The notes under the pieces are model-generated. The model had not been told where the DNA came from. It saw only the letters and a program-made list of their open reading frames with translations, and ran no database searches. The translations under genes were made by a program, and so were the position numbers. From NCBI GenBank assembly GCA_021030915.1, contig JAGEMR010000064.1, forward strand, positions 62,001-126,000: DNA of 64,000 nt, read 5' to 3'. Below, piece after piece: positions 35,101 to 46,990 of this stretch; the stretch's first letter is position 1, and the number at the start of each line of letters is the position of its first letter. This DNA comes from Astrothelium macrocarpum (Eukaryota > Ascomycota > Dothideomycetes > Trypetheliales > Trypetheliaceae).

Positions 35101-35571
35101 AATCAGATTTCTCTTATGCAAAGGACTTCTGGGTCAAAGATGGCGTCCTTTTTTTTCTTTCTTTTTTTAATTCTAAGAAGAAGAGACAAGACAAGATGAC
35201 TTTCGGGTTTCTGCAGACCGGGGGCTTCTTTGCACGTCGAAATAGAGTAGCAGTGACTCTGGAGTTATAGGTTCAAGTCATATTGAGGTTCAACACAGTG
35301 TTGCGGTGTCGCTTGTATCTTGTGATGGTGGGAGAAGCTATAGCTTACCATGGCAATGGCCAACGTCCTCACACTTCAAGCACCCACATCAAATCGAATT
35401 CTCCATTTCTTTCAAAACTTGCAAACAATAGTACAACTCGATGTAGAAAGTCTTGACTTATGACCACGCATCGTGCTTTCTCGACTCTTTGAAATCACTG
35501 AATAAGGGTACCGTACTATTGATTCCCAGACTCGCAGTTCGGGAGACCCTCAGTCTGATCCAGAAGTAAAA
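32160..35571. other. Gene-poor stretch of 3.4 kb
   Basis: No gene is supported. Frames up to 170 codons (for example near 32583-33101) have no recognisable domain, lack coherent splice partners and overlap equally long frames on the other strand. The sequence is AT-rich beyond 33500, with poly-A/T runs near 33660 and 35150. It includes the bZIP 3' UTR and the promoter of the gene at 35572. Confidence 0.5.
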
Positions 35572-37200
35572 ATGGACAGTCGATCTGGGCCGGTACTGAA
35601 CCCGATCAAAGGCATCTACAAAGCCGTGGACCAACTCTGGGGAAACCCCCAAGGTCTAGGTGATGACCCATTCACCGAACCGACAGAATCCAGCAGCTCG
35701 GTCAGTTCTAGAGCTTCACAACCGCCGACCGCACTTGAAGAAATCGGGCAAGGTTTTCGATATGTCCACAGCCAAGCTCGTCGTAAGTTACGCGACAGGA
35801 AACAGAAGGCTGGCAAGCAGACGGGTTTCACAGATCCAGTGAAAGATGAACCGCCTCGCGATGCAGAAGAACCAAACTTCTCAACTTCACCAGCTTCCAC
35901 TGATGTGGCCGTCGAGTTGAGTGAAGAGGGTGACTGGATGGATGTTTTGAGCGACGCAGAATGTGTAAGTGTTCTGAAGTCCTCAAGTTCCTTCAAGGAT
36001 GGATTGGAACGACTTTCGGCGTGCCTGCCTCATCCAGCAATCAACCAGCTCCCTTTGTTTACGCAATGAATGTCATCTCACCTCACTTCGCCTCGCCTTA
36101 CCCGCACTCCTCTCTGACTGACATCCATCTTCCAGGACACAGACTACGAACCTAAAAGACATCGCCCTCGTCGCCCTCCTGGACCCATCATGCAAACAAT
36201 CAATTCTGCTATGGATCATGCCAATAGCGTGAGACCTTCTGCCATTGGCAATGCCATTTACAGTGGCCTAACTCGTCCACTCCATTATGTTCGATCACGG
36301 TCGCACACGTCGGATGACCAGCTTGCCGGTGAACATGCCTGGATGCGTAGTATGCTTCCTTCTCAGTCACACCACAAGCAGCCTAGCATGAAGCCGAAAC
36401 CCGTCGGGCGTCTTAGTTCTGATAATGATTCTTCCCTTACTCTCTGGGCCCACGATCCAACATCCTCCGTCAGTCTTGAGGCGAATTTCGATCGTGCAGG
36501 CCAATTGCCAGGGGCAAACATGGGTATTCTTGAGAAGCAGAAAGCCGCAAGTTCGACAGGAATTCCAGTGTGTGACAAAGCCGTTAAGAATCCTCGCGAT
36601 ATACCAAAAGGAAATGATCTCGGTGACCTCGCTGCCGTGTCTGATGGAGACAAGGGTTTGCAGCCAAAGTGCAATCACGCTGAGAAAGACTGTGAGGCCC
36701 CTCAATTGAAGAAAACGGTGCAGCATGATGGTCCTTGTAATGCGAGGGAACCCGAAGAAATAGATGCGGCGCATTTGAAGGACCCAGAAGATTATTCTCA
36801 TCCTGGGATGATTCCATGCTACAATAGTGCCTTTCCGTCAACGATCCGTGGGAGGAGTTATTCAGATGAGGGTCCTGGAAACACGTACAAGAAGCATAAT
36901 GTCTCGTCCAAAACGCAAAAAATTTTCGCTCGCTCTGAAGAAGAAAACAGTGCAGAAGAAACGGGACAAGAGAGTCGCGAACAGGCGAAATCGACTGGAT
37001 CCACAATTCATAACCTACAGGGCAAACAGCCGATGGATGTGGACAATGTAAAGGGACAAAAGACTGCAGAACACGACGAGAAGTTTTATGATGTCGATCT
37101 CAATGATGAAGAGGACAAACACAATGATGACGAAGATAATGAAATTGGTATCCAGGAATGGCTACTCCATGATGACGATCCGCTAAAGGACGAAGACTGA
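35572..37200 (+). CDS. Uncharacterised acidic-tailed protein
   Basis: Two exons (35572-35964 and 36136-37200; 171-bp intron with GTAAGT donor and CTTCCAG acceptor) give 485 residues. I do not recognise a domain. The N-terminus (NPIKGIYKAVDQLWGNPQGL) and the segment EEIGQGFRYVHSQARRKLRD look helical and may be the conserved parts. After the intron comes a basic Pro/Arg patch, KRHRPRRPPGP, at the site where a nuclear signal could lie. The rest is Ser/Lys/Glu-rich and disordered, and the last 40 residues are very acidic (repeated Asp/Glu), closing IGIQEWLLHDDDPLKDED. The start is the first ATG of the frame and the reading phase is kept across the intron. Function unknown. Confidence 0.7.
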
Positions 37201-37617
37201 GCGCAAACGAAATATGAATGAACGTAATCGTGGTTCGGAGCGAAGTTCATGTATCTAATAACGCCTATCGCAACATTCTCGAATTGCGATGGCAAGGGCG
37301 ATTTTTCCTTCGACACGCAGCGGATGACATGATGATAAATCTGGACGATCAGCATAATGTGTAATGGGGGCGAGACGGATGGCTTGGACATGTAAGGATT
37401 GCACACCTAGATGTGGCCTTGCATAGTCCTCGCAAAGAAGGATACTTAAGAGAAGAGTTGTAGCATAGCGCATAACAAAGCCCAGGTACTACATAGAACC
37501 AAGCTTCATCTTTGTGAAATCCACTTGCAAACCTAGTTCCAAAACGCTCACCATGCAGCAGAGCAAACAGCAATCATGGCTAACTTCACACCATCTCAGT
37601 TACGCCAAAATCAGCCT

Positions 37618-38973
37618 CTATCGCTTCTTCTTGCTCCTTGTCGCCTTCGCAGGCGGCTCATCCGTCTCCTCCTCCCGCTTCACCTCTTTCTCTCCCTTCA
37701 CCTCTTCCTCCCCATCTCCCTCATCATCCTCCTCCTCCTCCTGATCGTCGACCTGCTCCCCCAAACCCCTCTCCGACACCCTCCTCTCCCCCAAACCGGA
37801 CTCCACCTCCTCCTTCTCCTCTTCCTCCCGTACCGCGTCACCCAACCCCCAATCCACGGGAACCTTCGCAGGCGCGCTCCTCAACTCCCCCCCGGCATCT
37901 TTCCCCCTTCCCACCACCCCATCACCATCGCCTTCCTCACCATTCCACCCACCACACCCACCACACCGCCACCTTCCCACCTCCGCCAGCGTGCGCGTGC
38001 CCGGCGGCGCAAGCCCGTTGACGAGCCGGCAGGCGCCGCAGATCAGCGCGAGCCGGTTGCGCGGCTGCGTTTCGTCGTCGCCGAGGAGCACGTCGATGAG
38101 CCGGTCGTACCAGCGCGAGGACGGGGTAGCGAAGGTGGTGGTGGAGGTTGAGTATTCGGGGGTGGAGGGGCCGAAGGCGTTGGGTGCGAAGGAGGCTGTG
38201 GGGGAGGAAGGGGGGGAGGAGGAGGTTGGGGGGAGGGATTGTTGAGGGGTGGAGGGGTTAGGGGGTGGTTGCGTGGGCTGAGTGGGGGGACGGCGGATGT
38301 TGGCTGTGGGAGGGGGGATGAAGTTTGTTCGTGGGGCCGGAGGGTTGCGGGTGTTGTTTTCTTGGGGGTTGGTGGTGGATTGGCGTTTGGCTTTGGTGGA
38401 GGGGTCTTTTTGTTGTTTAGACGAAGAGGAGCCGCCGTATTTGTCAAGGAGTTGCTGGGTGGAGTCGTATTTGGTAGCTGCTTTGAGCTTTTTGATTGTC
38501 TCCTCTCGCTGTTTATATAGTTCGTTTAAGTGATCTTGGGTTGTGGTAATGCGGTAGTTGTAATAGGTTGAAAGAAGCAGCCTGACGCCATAGATTCTAC
38601 AGTGTTTCAACGTCAGCAAAATTGTTTGTTTGCTGTGGCCTAATTATGCATGTGAAATTACAATGGAGGTCCACCAGCAATTATACTATATTCTACTGCA
38701 CCCCAGTTGCGATAGCCAGTGACAAGAATTAGGATTAAGGTCGCAATAATGTAGGTAAAGCCAGTAGATAAAGTCCACCAGACTTTATTGTAGCGTTCGC
38801 TCTTTCGGAGGCCATCATATCGTGTACTCGTCCTCGAGATTTTCTCTGACAAAGAGCGAAGGACCTTTTCAAAGGAGGCTGCGGAGGAGCTGTCGCTCTA
38901 TACATGGTATTAGAGCAAGGTTGGGTATTATCAATGTATACATACATGCCTTCCAAGGCCAAAATGACACCAT
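37618..38973 (-). CDS. LNP1: Lunapark-like ER junction protein
   Basis: Exons 38973-38946, 38878-38662 and 38596-37618 encode 407 residues. Lunapark proteins stabilise three-way junctions of tubular ER. The N-terminus MVSFWPWK is diagnostic. EKISRTSTRYDGLRKSER precedes a first membrane span (TGFTYIIATLILILVTGY); a second hydrophobic stretch (YSIIAGGPPL-IYGVRLLLS) follows and leads to YYNYRITTTQDHLNELYKQR. The C4 zinc finger is CGACRLVNGLAPPG...WRCGGCGGWNG after RWYDRLIDVLLGDDETQPRN. A Pro-rich linker lies before it and a Glu/Lys-rich tail after it. Intron 1 is taken as GTATGT...CCGCAG (67 bp), joining WPWK-A-SSFEKVL; a GC-AG alternative is discussed elsewhere. Intron 2 is 65 bp. Confidence 0.92.
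37638..38520. other. GC-skew switch patch within LNP1
   Basis: On the + strand, 37801-37860 has 6 G and 33 C, and 38161-38220 has 38 G and 5 C, with the switch near 37990-38090. The gene is on the minus strand, yet the C-to-G direction is the same as in plus-strand genes. Confidence 0.85.
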
Positions 38974-39221
38974 CACGCCAACTCCGCCGGCTCAGCTTCG
39001 TCTTGGTCCAAGTGGCATAACTTGGTAGGCAGGAGAGAAGAGTCGCGTGGCTGCATCCGTCATAAGACAATTGTGCAACATCGAAGCTCGGACCAAGCGA
39101 CGAAAGCTGGTGTCGAACATGTTTTACAACTCACATCCCAATCCACACTGAAAGTGTAGGCCTACTATGGTTTGATTTCGTTGCTGTGCTGGTCAATACT
39201 CCAGCACAATCAACCCTCGTA
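38974..39221. promoter_or_regulatory. Shared bidirectional promoter LNP1 / IMH1
   Basis: Only 248 bp separate the divergent start codons of the Lunapark and GRIP-golgin genes, so one compact region must serve both early-secretory-pathway genes. No TATA box or named motif was recognised. Confidence 0.55.
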
Positions 39222-42200
39222 ATGTTTCAAGGCTTTCCGGTACCGTCATCCCTCTAAGGCTCGTAAATCTTACAATAACTAATCATTATCAAAGGGCTTC
39301 AAGCGCCTTCAGGGCGCAATAGATAGTCGCATCGCAGAGGAACAAGCCCGGCAACGATCTCCTCAGCATCCTCTTTCGTCGCCATCGAATGCAGACGGTG
39401 GTCTACGCCGTACAAGTTCTGGGAGAACAAGATCACCTACAAAGCGGCCTGCCCGGCCCAGAGTACACAGTCAAGACTCTTCGGATAGACCCTTTCAAGG
39501 CCGTGGCCCCGATCCTTCAGAATTTGATTCTGAATTTGTGATTGGTAGTGAGACACCGAGCCGAACAAATACGCCTCAAATAAAAGAAGATGCAGACACT
39601 CCGCAGCCCAGGATTGAGGTGCAATCTGCAGGTGACGATGGAAGTAAAAACGACGACAAGAAGGAGGGCGAAACAGGAGAGCAAACAGAAGAAGCGCCTC
39701 AGAAACAGCCTGAGCTTTCCGCTGATGTCAAGACAAAATTGAGGAAATTGGAGAAGCTAGAACCACGGTACTCTGATTTACTGCGATCGTACCGCATAGC
39801 ACATGCACGCATACTTTTAATCGAACCATTCGAGGCGACACTGCGAGAGAATACACCCCTAACGTCCATCAGCGATCCCAATGCTCTGGTGGAGTATCTA
39901 AACCAGATGACACAGAGAAGCGGTATGGTTATGGAAGAACTGAAACGTGTCTCGAGTGAGAACATTGAGGTCAAAAAGGAAAGAGATGCTCTTAAAGAAA
40001 AGCTCTCCACGGCAGAAAGGATCGTGAGTGATATTAAGTCTGAGAATGAGTCGTTGCGCAAGGCAAGTGCGGAAAATAGTCCTGCTGTTGCAGACTTCGA
40101 CAAAACTCAGGTCAACGGTGTGAATGGGAAAAAGTCGGAAATGGTTGACGCGGCTCTTTCTCCAGTCGTGTTCAAGACACCTGCGTCAGCAAAGGACACC
40201 GTCTCCTCTATTGAACCCAAGGAAGAATCTGAAGACTTCTTCTCGTATGATGATGAACTTCCACGACTACAAAGCGAACTCAAGCAGCGTGATCAGACGG
40301 TTCAAGATTTGACAAATCAGAATCAATCGCTCAAAGATGAGCTCACGGTTGCCAAAGAATCAACTGAAAAAATGTTGCAGAATCTTGAAACAGCTACTCG
40401 CGATTTGCAAACTCTTAGGGACGCAAAGGAACGCTCCGAAGCTGAGTCCTTGGATCACTACACACAACTCGATACTACATCCGAGGCACTCAAATCAAAG
40501 TTACAAGAGGCCGAGGAGGAGCTTACCAAACTCCGTAATGGGAGTGCCAAGCATGAATCGATAGTCGCGAATCTGCATGCTACAATCAGAAGTACAGAGA
40601 AGGAGTTGACAGAGTTAAGAGCACAAGCAGACGATAGAGACGAACAACAGTCGTCGGCAGACAATGAAGGGTTGATCAAGAAACTAGAGGCGGACCTTGA
40701 TCAAACGCGAAGAGATTTGCAAAGCCACGAGAAACGTACTGAGACTCTAAATGGATTAATCAAGACTCTCCGAGAGCAATTACAGGGAGCAGAGACTGCA
40801 AAGAAAGACGTCGAATCAGATCTTGCCGAAGCACGCCGTGAGAGAGATGAAGCACGACAGCGGGTTTCCGAGGGTAGTCCCGGCAATGCTGATGAGCATG
40901 TCGAAGAAGACAAGTCGGTACCACAAACAGCTGATACCTCTGCTGCTGCAAAGAAAAAGAAGAACAAGAAGAAGAAAGGCAAAGGACAAGCATCATCTTC
41001 TGAGATGACTAATGGAAGTGAAATTTCAGCAAAAGCCAGCGAGCACCAGAAACCTACTACAAAGGACTTGACTGAAGAGGAAACAACAAGACGCACGACT
41101 TCTACCTCAGAGCTCGAACAGCAATTGTCTAATTTGAAAGATATCATCGAACAAAAAGATCAAGCCATCGACCGTCTCGAAAAGCGACTTAAAGATCAGG
41201 AGGCACTTTCTGAAGAGATTGAAGGCCTCAAGGATGATTTAATTAATGTTGGCCAAGAGCACACGGAGGCCAAGGACACAATCAAAGTACTCCAGGCTGA
41301 GAAGAGCGCTTTAGAGGAAAGCATGCAGAATTTAGAAAAGGAATTGGCAGAACTCAAAGTCACCCAAGCCGGCCACGTCGATACAACTGAAGCCCACAAG
41401 AGCCTTACCGCCGAGTTCGAAGAACTCAAAGCCAAAGCCGACACGCTCCAAACCGACCTCAGCGCCGCACAATCCCTCGCCGCCACCCGCTTCAAAGACC
41501 TCACCGACATGCGCGAGATCCTCCAGAAAACCCAACCCGAACTACACTCCCTCCGCACCGAAGTCAGCACCCTCCGCTCCAGCGCCGAGGACCTCGCCCA
41601 CGCCCGCCGCGACCTCTCGCGCCTCGAGACGCGCGAAAAGGACCTCCGCTCCGAAATCTCCCTCTACATGACACAAGTCGCCGAAAAGACCTCCGAAACA
41701 CGCCTCCTCACCGACCGCCTCACCCAAGCTACCTCGACCCGCCAAGCACTCGAAGACTCCAACCGGCGCCTACAGCGCGACCTCCAGCGCGCCGAAACCG
41801 AGCGTTCCGACACGGCCGACGCCCTCACAACGCTCCGCGCGGAGCGCGAACGCACCCACTCCGAGCTCTCCAGCTCCCGCTCCCGCGCCGCCGATCTCGA
41901 CGCGCACGCCGCGCGGCTCGGCGCCGAGCTCGCAGGCCTGCGCGAGGAGCTGGCGCTGGCCACCGCGCAACGTGCGAGCGCGCAGAGCGCGCTGGAGAGC
42001 GGGCAGGAGCAGAGCCGCGAGCTGGCGGCGCAGCTGCGGGAGGGGCGGGCGCGCGTCGAGAGCCTGGAGGAGGAGCTGGCGGACGCGCAGCGGTTGCTGG
42101 CGGAGCGGGGGAGGGAGGCGGAGACGATGCGGCGCCTGCTGGGGGAGGTGGAGGGGCGGGCCGAGGTGCGGGTGCGCGAGATGCGGGAAAGGATGGATAC

Positions 42201-42957
42201 GGCGGTGGAGGAGCGCGATCGCGCGGAGGAGGAGGCGAGTGTCGGGGCGAGGCGCAGGGGGAGGGAGTTGGAGGAGTTGAGGGGTAGGGTGAGGGAGGCG
42301 GAGAGAGGGGTGAGGAGGGTGGAGGAGGAGAGGGAGGCGTTGGAGAGGGAGAAGAAGAGGTGGGAGGGGTTGAGGGAGGAGCTGGAGAAGAAGGCAGAGG
42401 TGGCGGTGGAGGAGGCTGGGGAGATGAGGGGCGCGATGGGGGAGTTGAGGGATGCGTTGGATGAGGGGGAGCGGCAGGCGAGGGAGCTGGAGAGGGAGAA
42501 GGTGGGGTTGAGGAAGGGGTTGGAGGAGACGCAGGGGAGGTTGGAGAAGTTGCAGAAGTCGAGCAAGGTGAGAATTAAACTTTCCGGGGTAAGGTGATGA
42601 TATGGTTGGCTGATGGTGTGTGTGTAGACGATGGCAGAGGACCTCCGTGCATTGCAAGCCAAGACCCGAAATCAGGAATCCAGCGTCCAGTCATCGCGAT
42701 CTTCGCTCGAGTTCTCACCGTCGAGGAACCGTCTTGCCTCGCCGATGACGAAAAACCGAGTACCGTCTGTGACCGAGTTCGGTAACGTCAACAAGGAGGG
42801 ACCAACGGATCTTGCGTACCTTAAGAATGTCCTGCTGCAATTCTTGGAGCAGAGGGACAAGAAGCTGCAGACGCAGCTTGTACCCGTGTTGGGCATGTTG
42901 CTGCATTTTAATAGGGAAGAGGAGCAAAAGTGGAGTGCAGTGATTGCTGCTAGGTGA
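39222..42957 (+). CDS. IMH1: GRIP-domain golgin, long coiled coil
   Basis: Exons 39222-39239, 39295-42567 and 42628-42957 encode 1206 residues. GRIP golgins are trans-Golgi tethers recruited by Arl1 and capture endosome-derived vesicles. The N-terminus MFQGFP-GFKRLQGAIDSRI, an amphipathic helix, resembles that of Imh1-type proteins. A Ser/Arg-rich segment follows, then about 1000 residues of heptad-rich coiled coil interrupted by a Lys-rich patch (AAAKKKKNKKKKGKGQAS). The last 60 residues hold the GRIP domain: TDLAYLKNVLLQFLEQRDKK and LVPVLGMLLHFNREEEQKW, including its conserved Tyr. The 18-nt first exon depends on a GTACCG donor and AAAG acceptor and is less certain than the last intron (60 bp). 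Confidence 0.92.
41391..42567. other. GC-skew switch patch within IMH1
   Basis: On the + strand, 41521-41580 holds 7 G and 30 C, whereas 42301-42360 holds 38 G and 1 C; the centre near 41900-42000 is the most GC-rich. Left of the switch Arg and Leu are mostly CGC and CTC; right of it they are AGG and TTG or CTG. The patch begins abruptly inside the exon near 41390 and stops at the exon end. Confidence 0.9.
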
Positions 42958-44041
42958 ATGATGTGATTGTTTGCGTGTTGAGCGACATTGTACATAGCAC
43001 CTTGTTCTTGACGATGAGGAAAATGCTGTTTTGATAGAATGTGTTGATGTGATTGGAAAGAGGAGGCTTGTACTATATTAATGAAGACAGGATCGGCGCT
43101 CATACTGACATCTGTTTTCAGCATGTAGACTAAATGCAGAAAATTTCACATCCAGCCAAGCTATTGTGCTAGGTTCTTGCTCATTTGAAAAGTAGTTGTA
43201 GACGTTAAGACAAATCTCTAATACGAATTATTACTGTGCTCATATGCGACAGCCCAGTTTACCAGAGTCCAATTTTCATTTATAAACCCGAGTAATGTAA
43301 TTCTAAAATGAGCATTGAGCAAGCTATCATAAATTGTTGATGTATTTATCCTAAGTACCCTGGGCTCTGAGCGCTGAAAAGCTCTTGTTCAATTTCAAGT
43401 ATCCCTCCCCCTGAACACCAGCAACCAAAATTTGCTACCAGATAAATTACTAAAAAAGATGCCTCGCTTTTATTCGAGATTTCTCGAACTAAAACAAGTT
43501 TTGGCAGGGAAACATCTAGGACCGAAATCTTTCACTTGCTTGCGGCGGGGGGCACTAGAAACAATCGAGATGGCTGGAGTATATAGCTGGGCGGATATGC
43601 ATGCACATGGCCACCAACATACCGCAGTGACAAATCTGCAAACTATAAGTCTCACCAGTCAAAGTCGTGCCCTCCAGCTTTGACAAGGAATCTGTCTGGC
43701 GGATAGATCAGTTTCTGCACGAGTAGGGTTCGTACGTCGGCAATTGTTAGAATGCTATTTATATTTTGGAGGGCCCGTTTCGAATACAATTGCGAAGCCT
43801 CACTAGGGGGTTCATTGCACCTATTATTACAAACAGATTACCACCATAAGTTTAGCAGGCGATGAGGCAAAGTATTATCCATTACTCTTGGATCTCTAAC
43901 GTCGATTCACGACCCATAAAGAGACGCAGGGGAGCACCTCTGATATACCTTATTTTCACTTGAGCAAAATTATTCATATCTGACAGTTCAACATACAGCC
44001 TGCTCACTGACATGGTTGAATTATACGTTCCGGTGCCGAAT
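42958..44041. other. Intergenic stretch, no gene seen
   Basis: AT-rich sequence downstream of the golgin gene. Small frames occur (for example 43432-43683) but nothing is recognisable. Confidence 0.5.
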
Positions 44042-45549
44042 ATGGGGACAGTCATCGAGAATATATATTTGGCACTGAGTGTAATATCGACAGTCTTCAT
44101 TCTCATGCGCTTTCGCGTTCGTACGACGGTCGAACCGGGCACTTTAGGGTGGGATGACGGGTAATGCCTTTTTGCACCTTTGAAGGTCGTATTCGACACT
44201 GAATAGTCCCCAAGATCTATCTTATTCGCTTACGTACGCGGAAATTGATTCCCAAAACCCAATAAATGAGAGCTGAGATTGTCCAGGGACTCGGTATTAC
44301 TAATGCCGTCCTGGTATACTTTCAGGTTGCTGTTAGTAACGCTTAACCCTCAATAGTTGGCCTTGCTAACAGAATTGTAATTGAGTATGGTTTAGGAAGG
44401 TAGCATACCTTGATAACGACGTTGATTTTGCTGTGGCTGAAATACGTCAGGCATATCGAAGATGTTGATCTTAATGCTCTCTTCAACGGACTAGAAGACT
44501 ATACGCTTTTCAGCTTGATCTTTAATGCAATCGGCGTTGCTTGTGTCAAAGTCTCTACTTGCATATTCGTTCTCCGTATGACTCATAGAGCTCATCGATT
44601 AACGAACTGGCTTGTATACGTTAATCTCAGCATCCTGGTGGCACCAACCGTTGCAATAAGTGTTGTTATCCCGGTTAGATATTACAAGCTTGAGTTCGGT
44701 GGAGGAGATACGGCAGCTTTCGACAGCTACACAAATGCGTTACTGGAAGTTTTGACAGGTACGATAGATCTGACTCATACGGGTTTCGCACCCAGCAAGA
44801 GATTTACTAACGACATCTCTGAGTAAGCGACCGACATCGTGACGGATTTTGCCACTGCTTCCATCGCCGTTGTTATCGCATGGAAGCCTCGAGTATGTCG
44901 TATGGAAAAGATTTCTCTATATGTTGTCTTGGGATTTGGATACCTGTAAGCCAATTTCGTCAGTCGTGTTAATTGATGTATTCTCACGAAATTGTTATAG
45001 AGTTGCCATGTGTTCCATTGGTAAAATAATTTCCTTGCAATTGATAGTGAAAGATTTTTCCTGGGGTAATGGATGGATTGCAATATGGGGATCTTAAGTG
45101 ACCCGGACTCTTTTGAGTTAATGCTTCATACTAATTGCTGAGTAGTCTTGAACATCTGGGTGGAATAATTGTTGCATGCATGCCAATACTCCGCCCTCTA
45201 TTGTCAAAACCTGGCTGGAAGATCTTTCTGAAGCTACGATTGTCCAGGTTGGAATCTAGCTTAGAATCAAGAGGCGAAGATGAGTCTAGGGTGTGTAAAG
45301 GGAGTTTAATTCGGAAAAATGCCACTAACGCAAACCTAGATCTTAGATGTTGATGTTGCTGCAGTTCCCGAGTTCTCTGGTGAAGCAGCTCCAGTCATTG
45401 AGCTCTCAAGCGAAGCATTTGCAGTTTTCGAACTTTCTAACGAAGCCGGCGCGATTCTAGAGCTTTCTAGTGAAGCTAAGACAGTGTCTGAGCTTCCCGG
45501 AGAAGGAGCTTCCAAGCTTGCACACATTAGCTTGCACGAGCTCCCGTAA
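44042..45549 (+). pseudogene. Damaged rhodopsin-domain (PTH11-like) membrane protein gene
   Basis: Pieces of a fungal seven-helix rhodopsin-domain protein appear in order: LALSVISTVFILMRFRVR and GTLGWDDG (44042 on), IVIEYGLGR-HIEDVDLNAL (intron 44400-44450), KVSTCIFVLRMTHRAHRLTN, LSILVAPTVAISVVIPV, ATDIVTDFATASIAVVIAW, KISLYVVLGFGYL-VAMCSI, WIAIW, LEHLGGIIVACMPILRPL, and a tail of about 14-residue repeats ending LHELP. Introns with good ends join most pieces. Two lesions stand out: an in-frame TAA at 44344-44346 in the exon preceding YGLGR, and no GT donor after WIAIW, where GGGATCTTAAG runs into a stop. A decayed copy is likeliest; a functional gene with splicing I misread is possible. Confidence 0.6.
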
Positions 45550-46141
45550 TAGCAGAAATAAAGATCCCGATGAAGCTTATAAAGGAAGCAACGTTTGAAA
45601 GAGGATCCAAAGCCCAGCAAAAGAGTCGGGTATTCCTGTTCAGAAAAGTCGATGGAAATTTCTTTCCCGAAGTCTTCAAATAGTTGTAGCCTGTCACTGA
45701 TGACTTTTCATACGTCTATCATTGATTGCTTGATCATGATGCTATGATCCAATTGCGGGTCATGAGATTTCAATATGGTCGTTCAGGTACAATGTCAGAC
45801 TATGCACAGTCGTCAACTGTTATAGATGGTAGAGAAAGTGTGAAATTTGGAGGATGGGCGAGCATGGATCCTCGGATAATACACAGCGCACGGACCATTC
45901 AGGCTAGAATCGCTTTTTAAAGCTCTACACTGGGCGACACTTACGTCTAACGTCATTCACGTTCCTACAATCATAGGGTGATAGGAGAAGGGCGAGTCCT
46001 GCGGCAAACCACCAAAACGTCAAGCCGTAAATATACTCCCAGCTAGACTAGGCGTAGAAAGACATAGTAGTCACAAAAACACAAGTCGACTCGTACATTA
46101 CCACTGAACACCCATCCCTCTCAATCAATCGAGGCGGCTGA
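45550..46141. other. Intergenic stretch, no gene seen
   Basis: It lies between the rhodopsin-domain relic and the 3' end of the KES1-type gene. No domain-bearing frame was seen. Confidence 0.5.
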
Positions 46142-46990
46142 TCATGACCCCTCCTTCGACTGCAACGGCGCACCCATGCTCTTCCCCTTCTCCTCGTCAA
46201 ACACCCATACCCCATTCGTCAACTTCTCATCCCTCTCCGCGCCCACCTTATCCGCCAACTCCTCGAACCGCTCATGCCGCTCCACGCGTCTAAAATACCT
46301 TCGCTCCCATTCTCTTCCTTCCTCCTTCTCCTTGCGCCTCAAATCTCTCTGACTGTTCTCAATTGCCGACTTCTCGCGGCTTACCGTGTCCATGTCCCCC
46401 GTCTCGATGCCGCGCGCAACCTTGGACCATGCGCGCCGCGACTCGAGCTCGTCTTGCTGATCAATCGGCTGGAGTTTTAGGGGTGTGGTTTTGGACTCTG
46501 AGGCATGGTATTCCTCGACGGTGTCTTTGGTTTTGGCGTCCTTGATTTTGAACACGTCGTTCCATTGGCCGTCGACAGTGTAGAGGACTTCTTTTTCCTT
46601 GCCAGTCTCATAGAGGTTCGCATTGAAGGTGTTTTTCTTGCCTGATAGCCAGCCGCGGCCAGAGTAGTTAATGCAGGCGGTGTAGCCAGAGGAGGAAGTG
46701 ATGTAGGTTTTCTTGTCAAGCTCAACGTAGGGGGATCCCGTGATGAGACCTTCGATGTAGAGGGGTGGGAGGGTGATTAGGTAGTCTTCGTTATAGGGAG
46801 CGAGATGCAGGATCGCGTGACCGACTTGTTTCACGTTGATGGTTCGGCTGAATGATGCTTTTTGGGCATTGTAGCCTTGGAGTTGGACGCCGTGGTCTTG
46901 GTTCCAGATGCAGTAGGCTGTCACTGGGGGGTGATGGCTGACTTGTTCGCTCACGAGTTTTGTCGTGCCAGCCTCATCTTCCCATTGCCC
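46142..46990. other. GC-skew switch patch within the KES1-type gene
   Basis: On the + strand, 46141-46200 has 8 G and 27 C, while 46741-46800 has 25 G and 5 C, switching near 46440. The gene is on the minus strand. Confidence 0.7.

Noticed and set aside
41664..42662. Antisense frames of about 300 codons opposite the golgin exon
   Set aside because: They mirror a stop-poor purine-rich tract and give Ser/Leu/Arg-rich nonsense with no domain; the sense frame is a coherent coiled coil leading into a GRIP domain.
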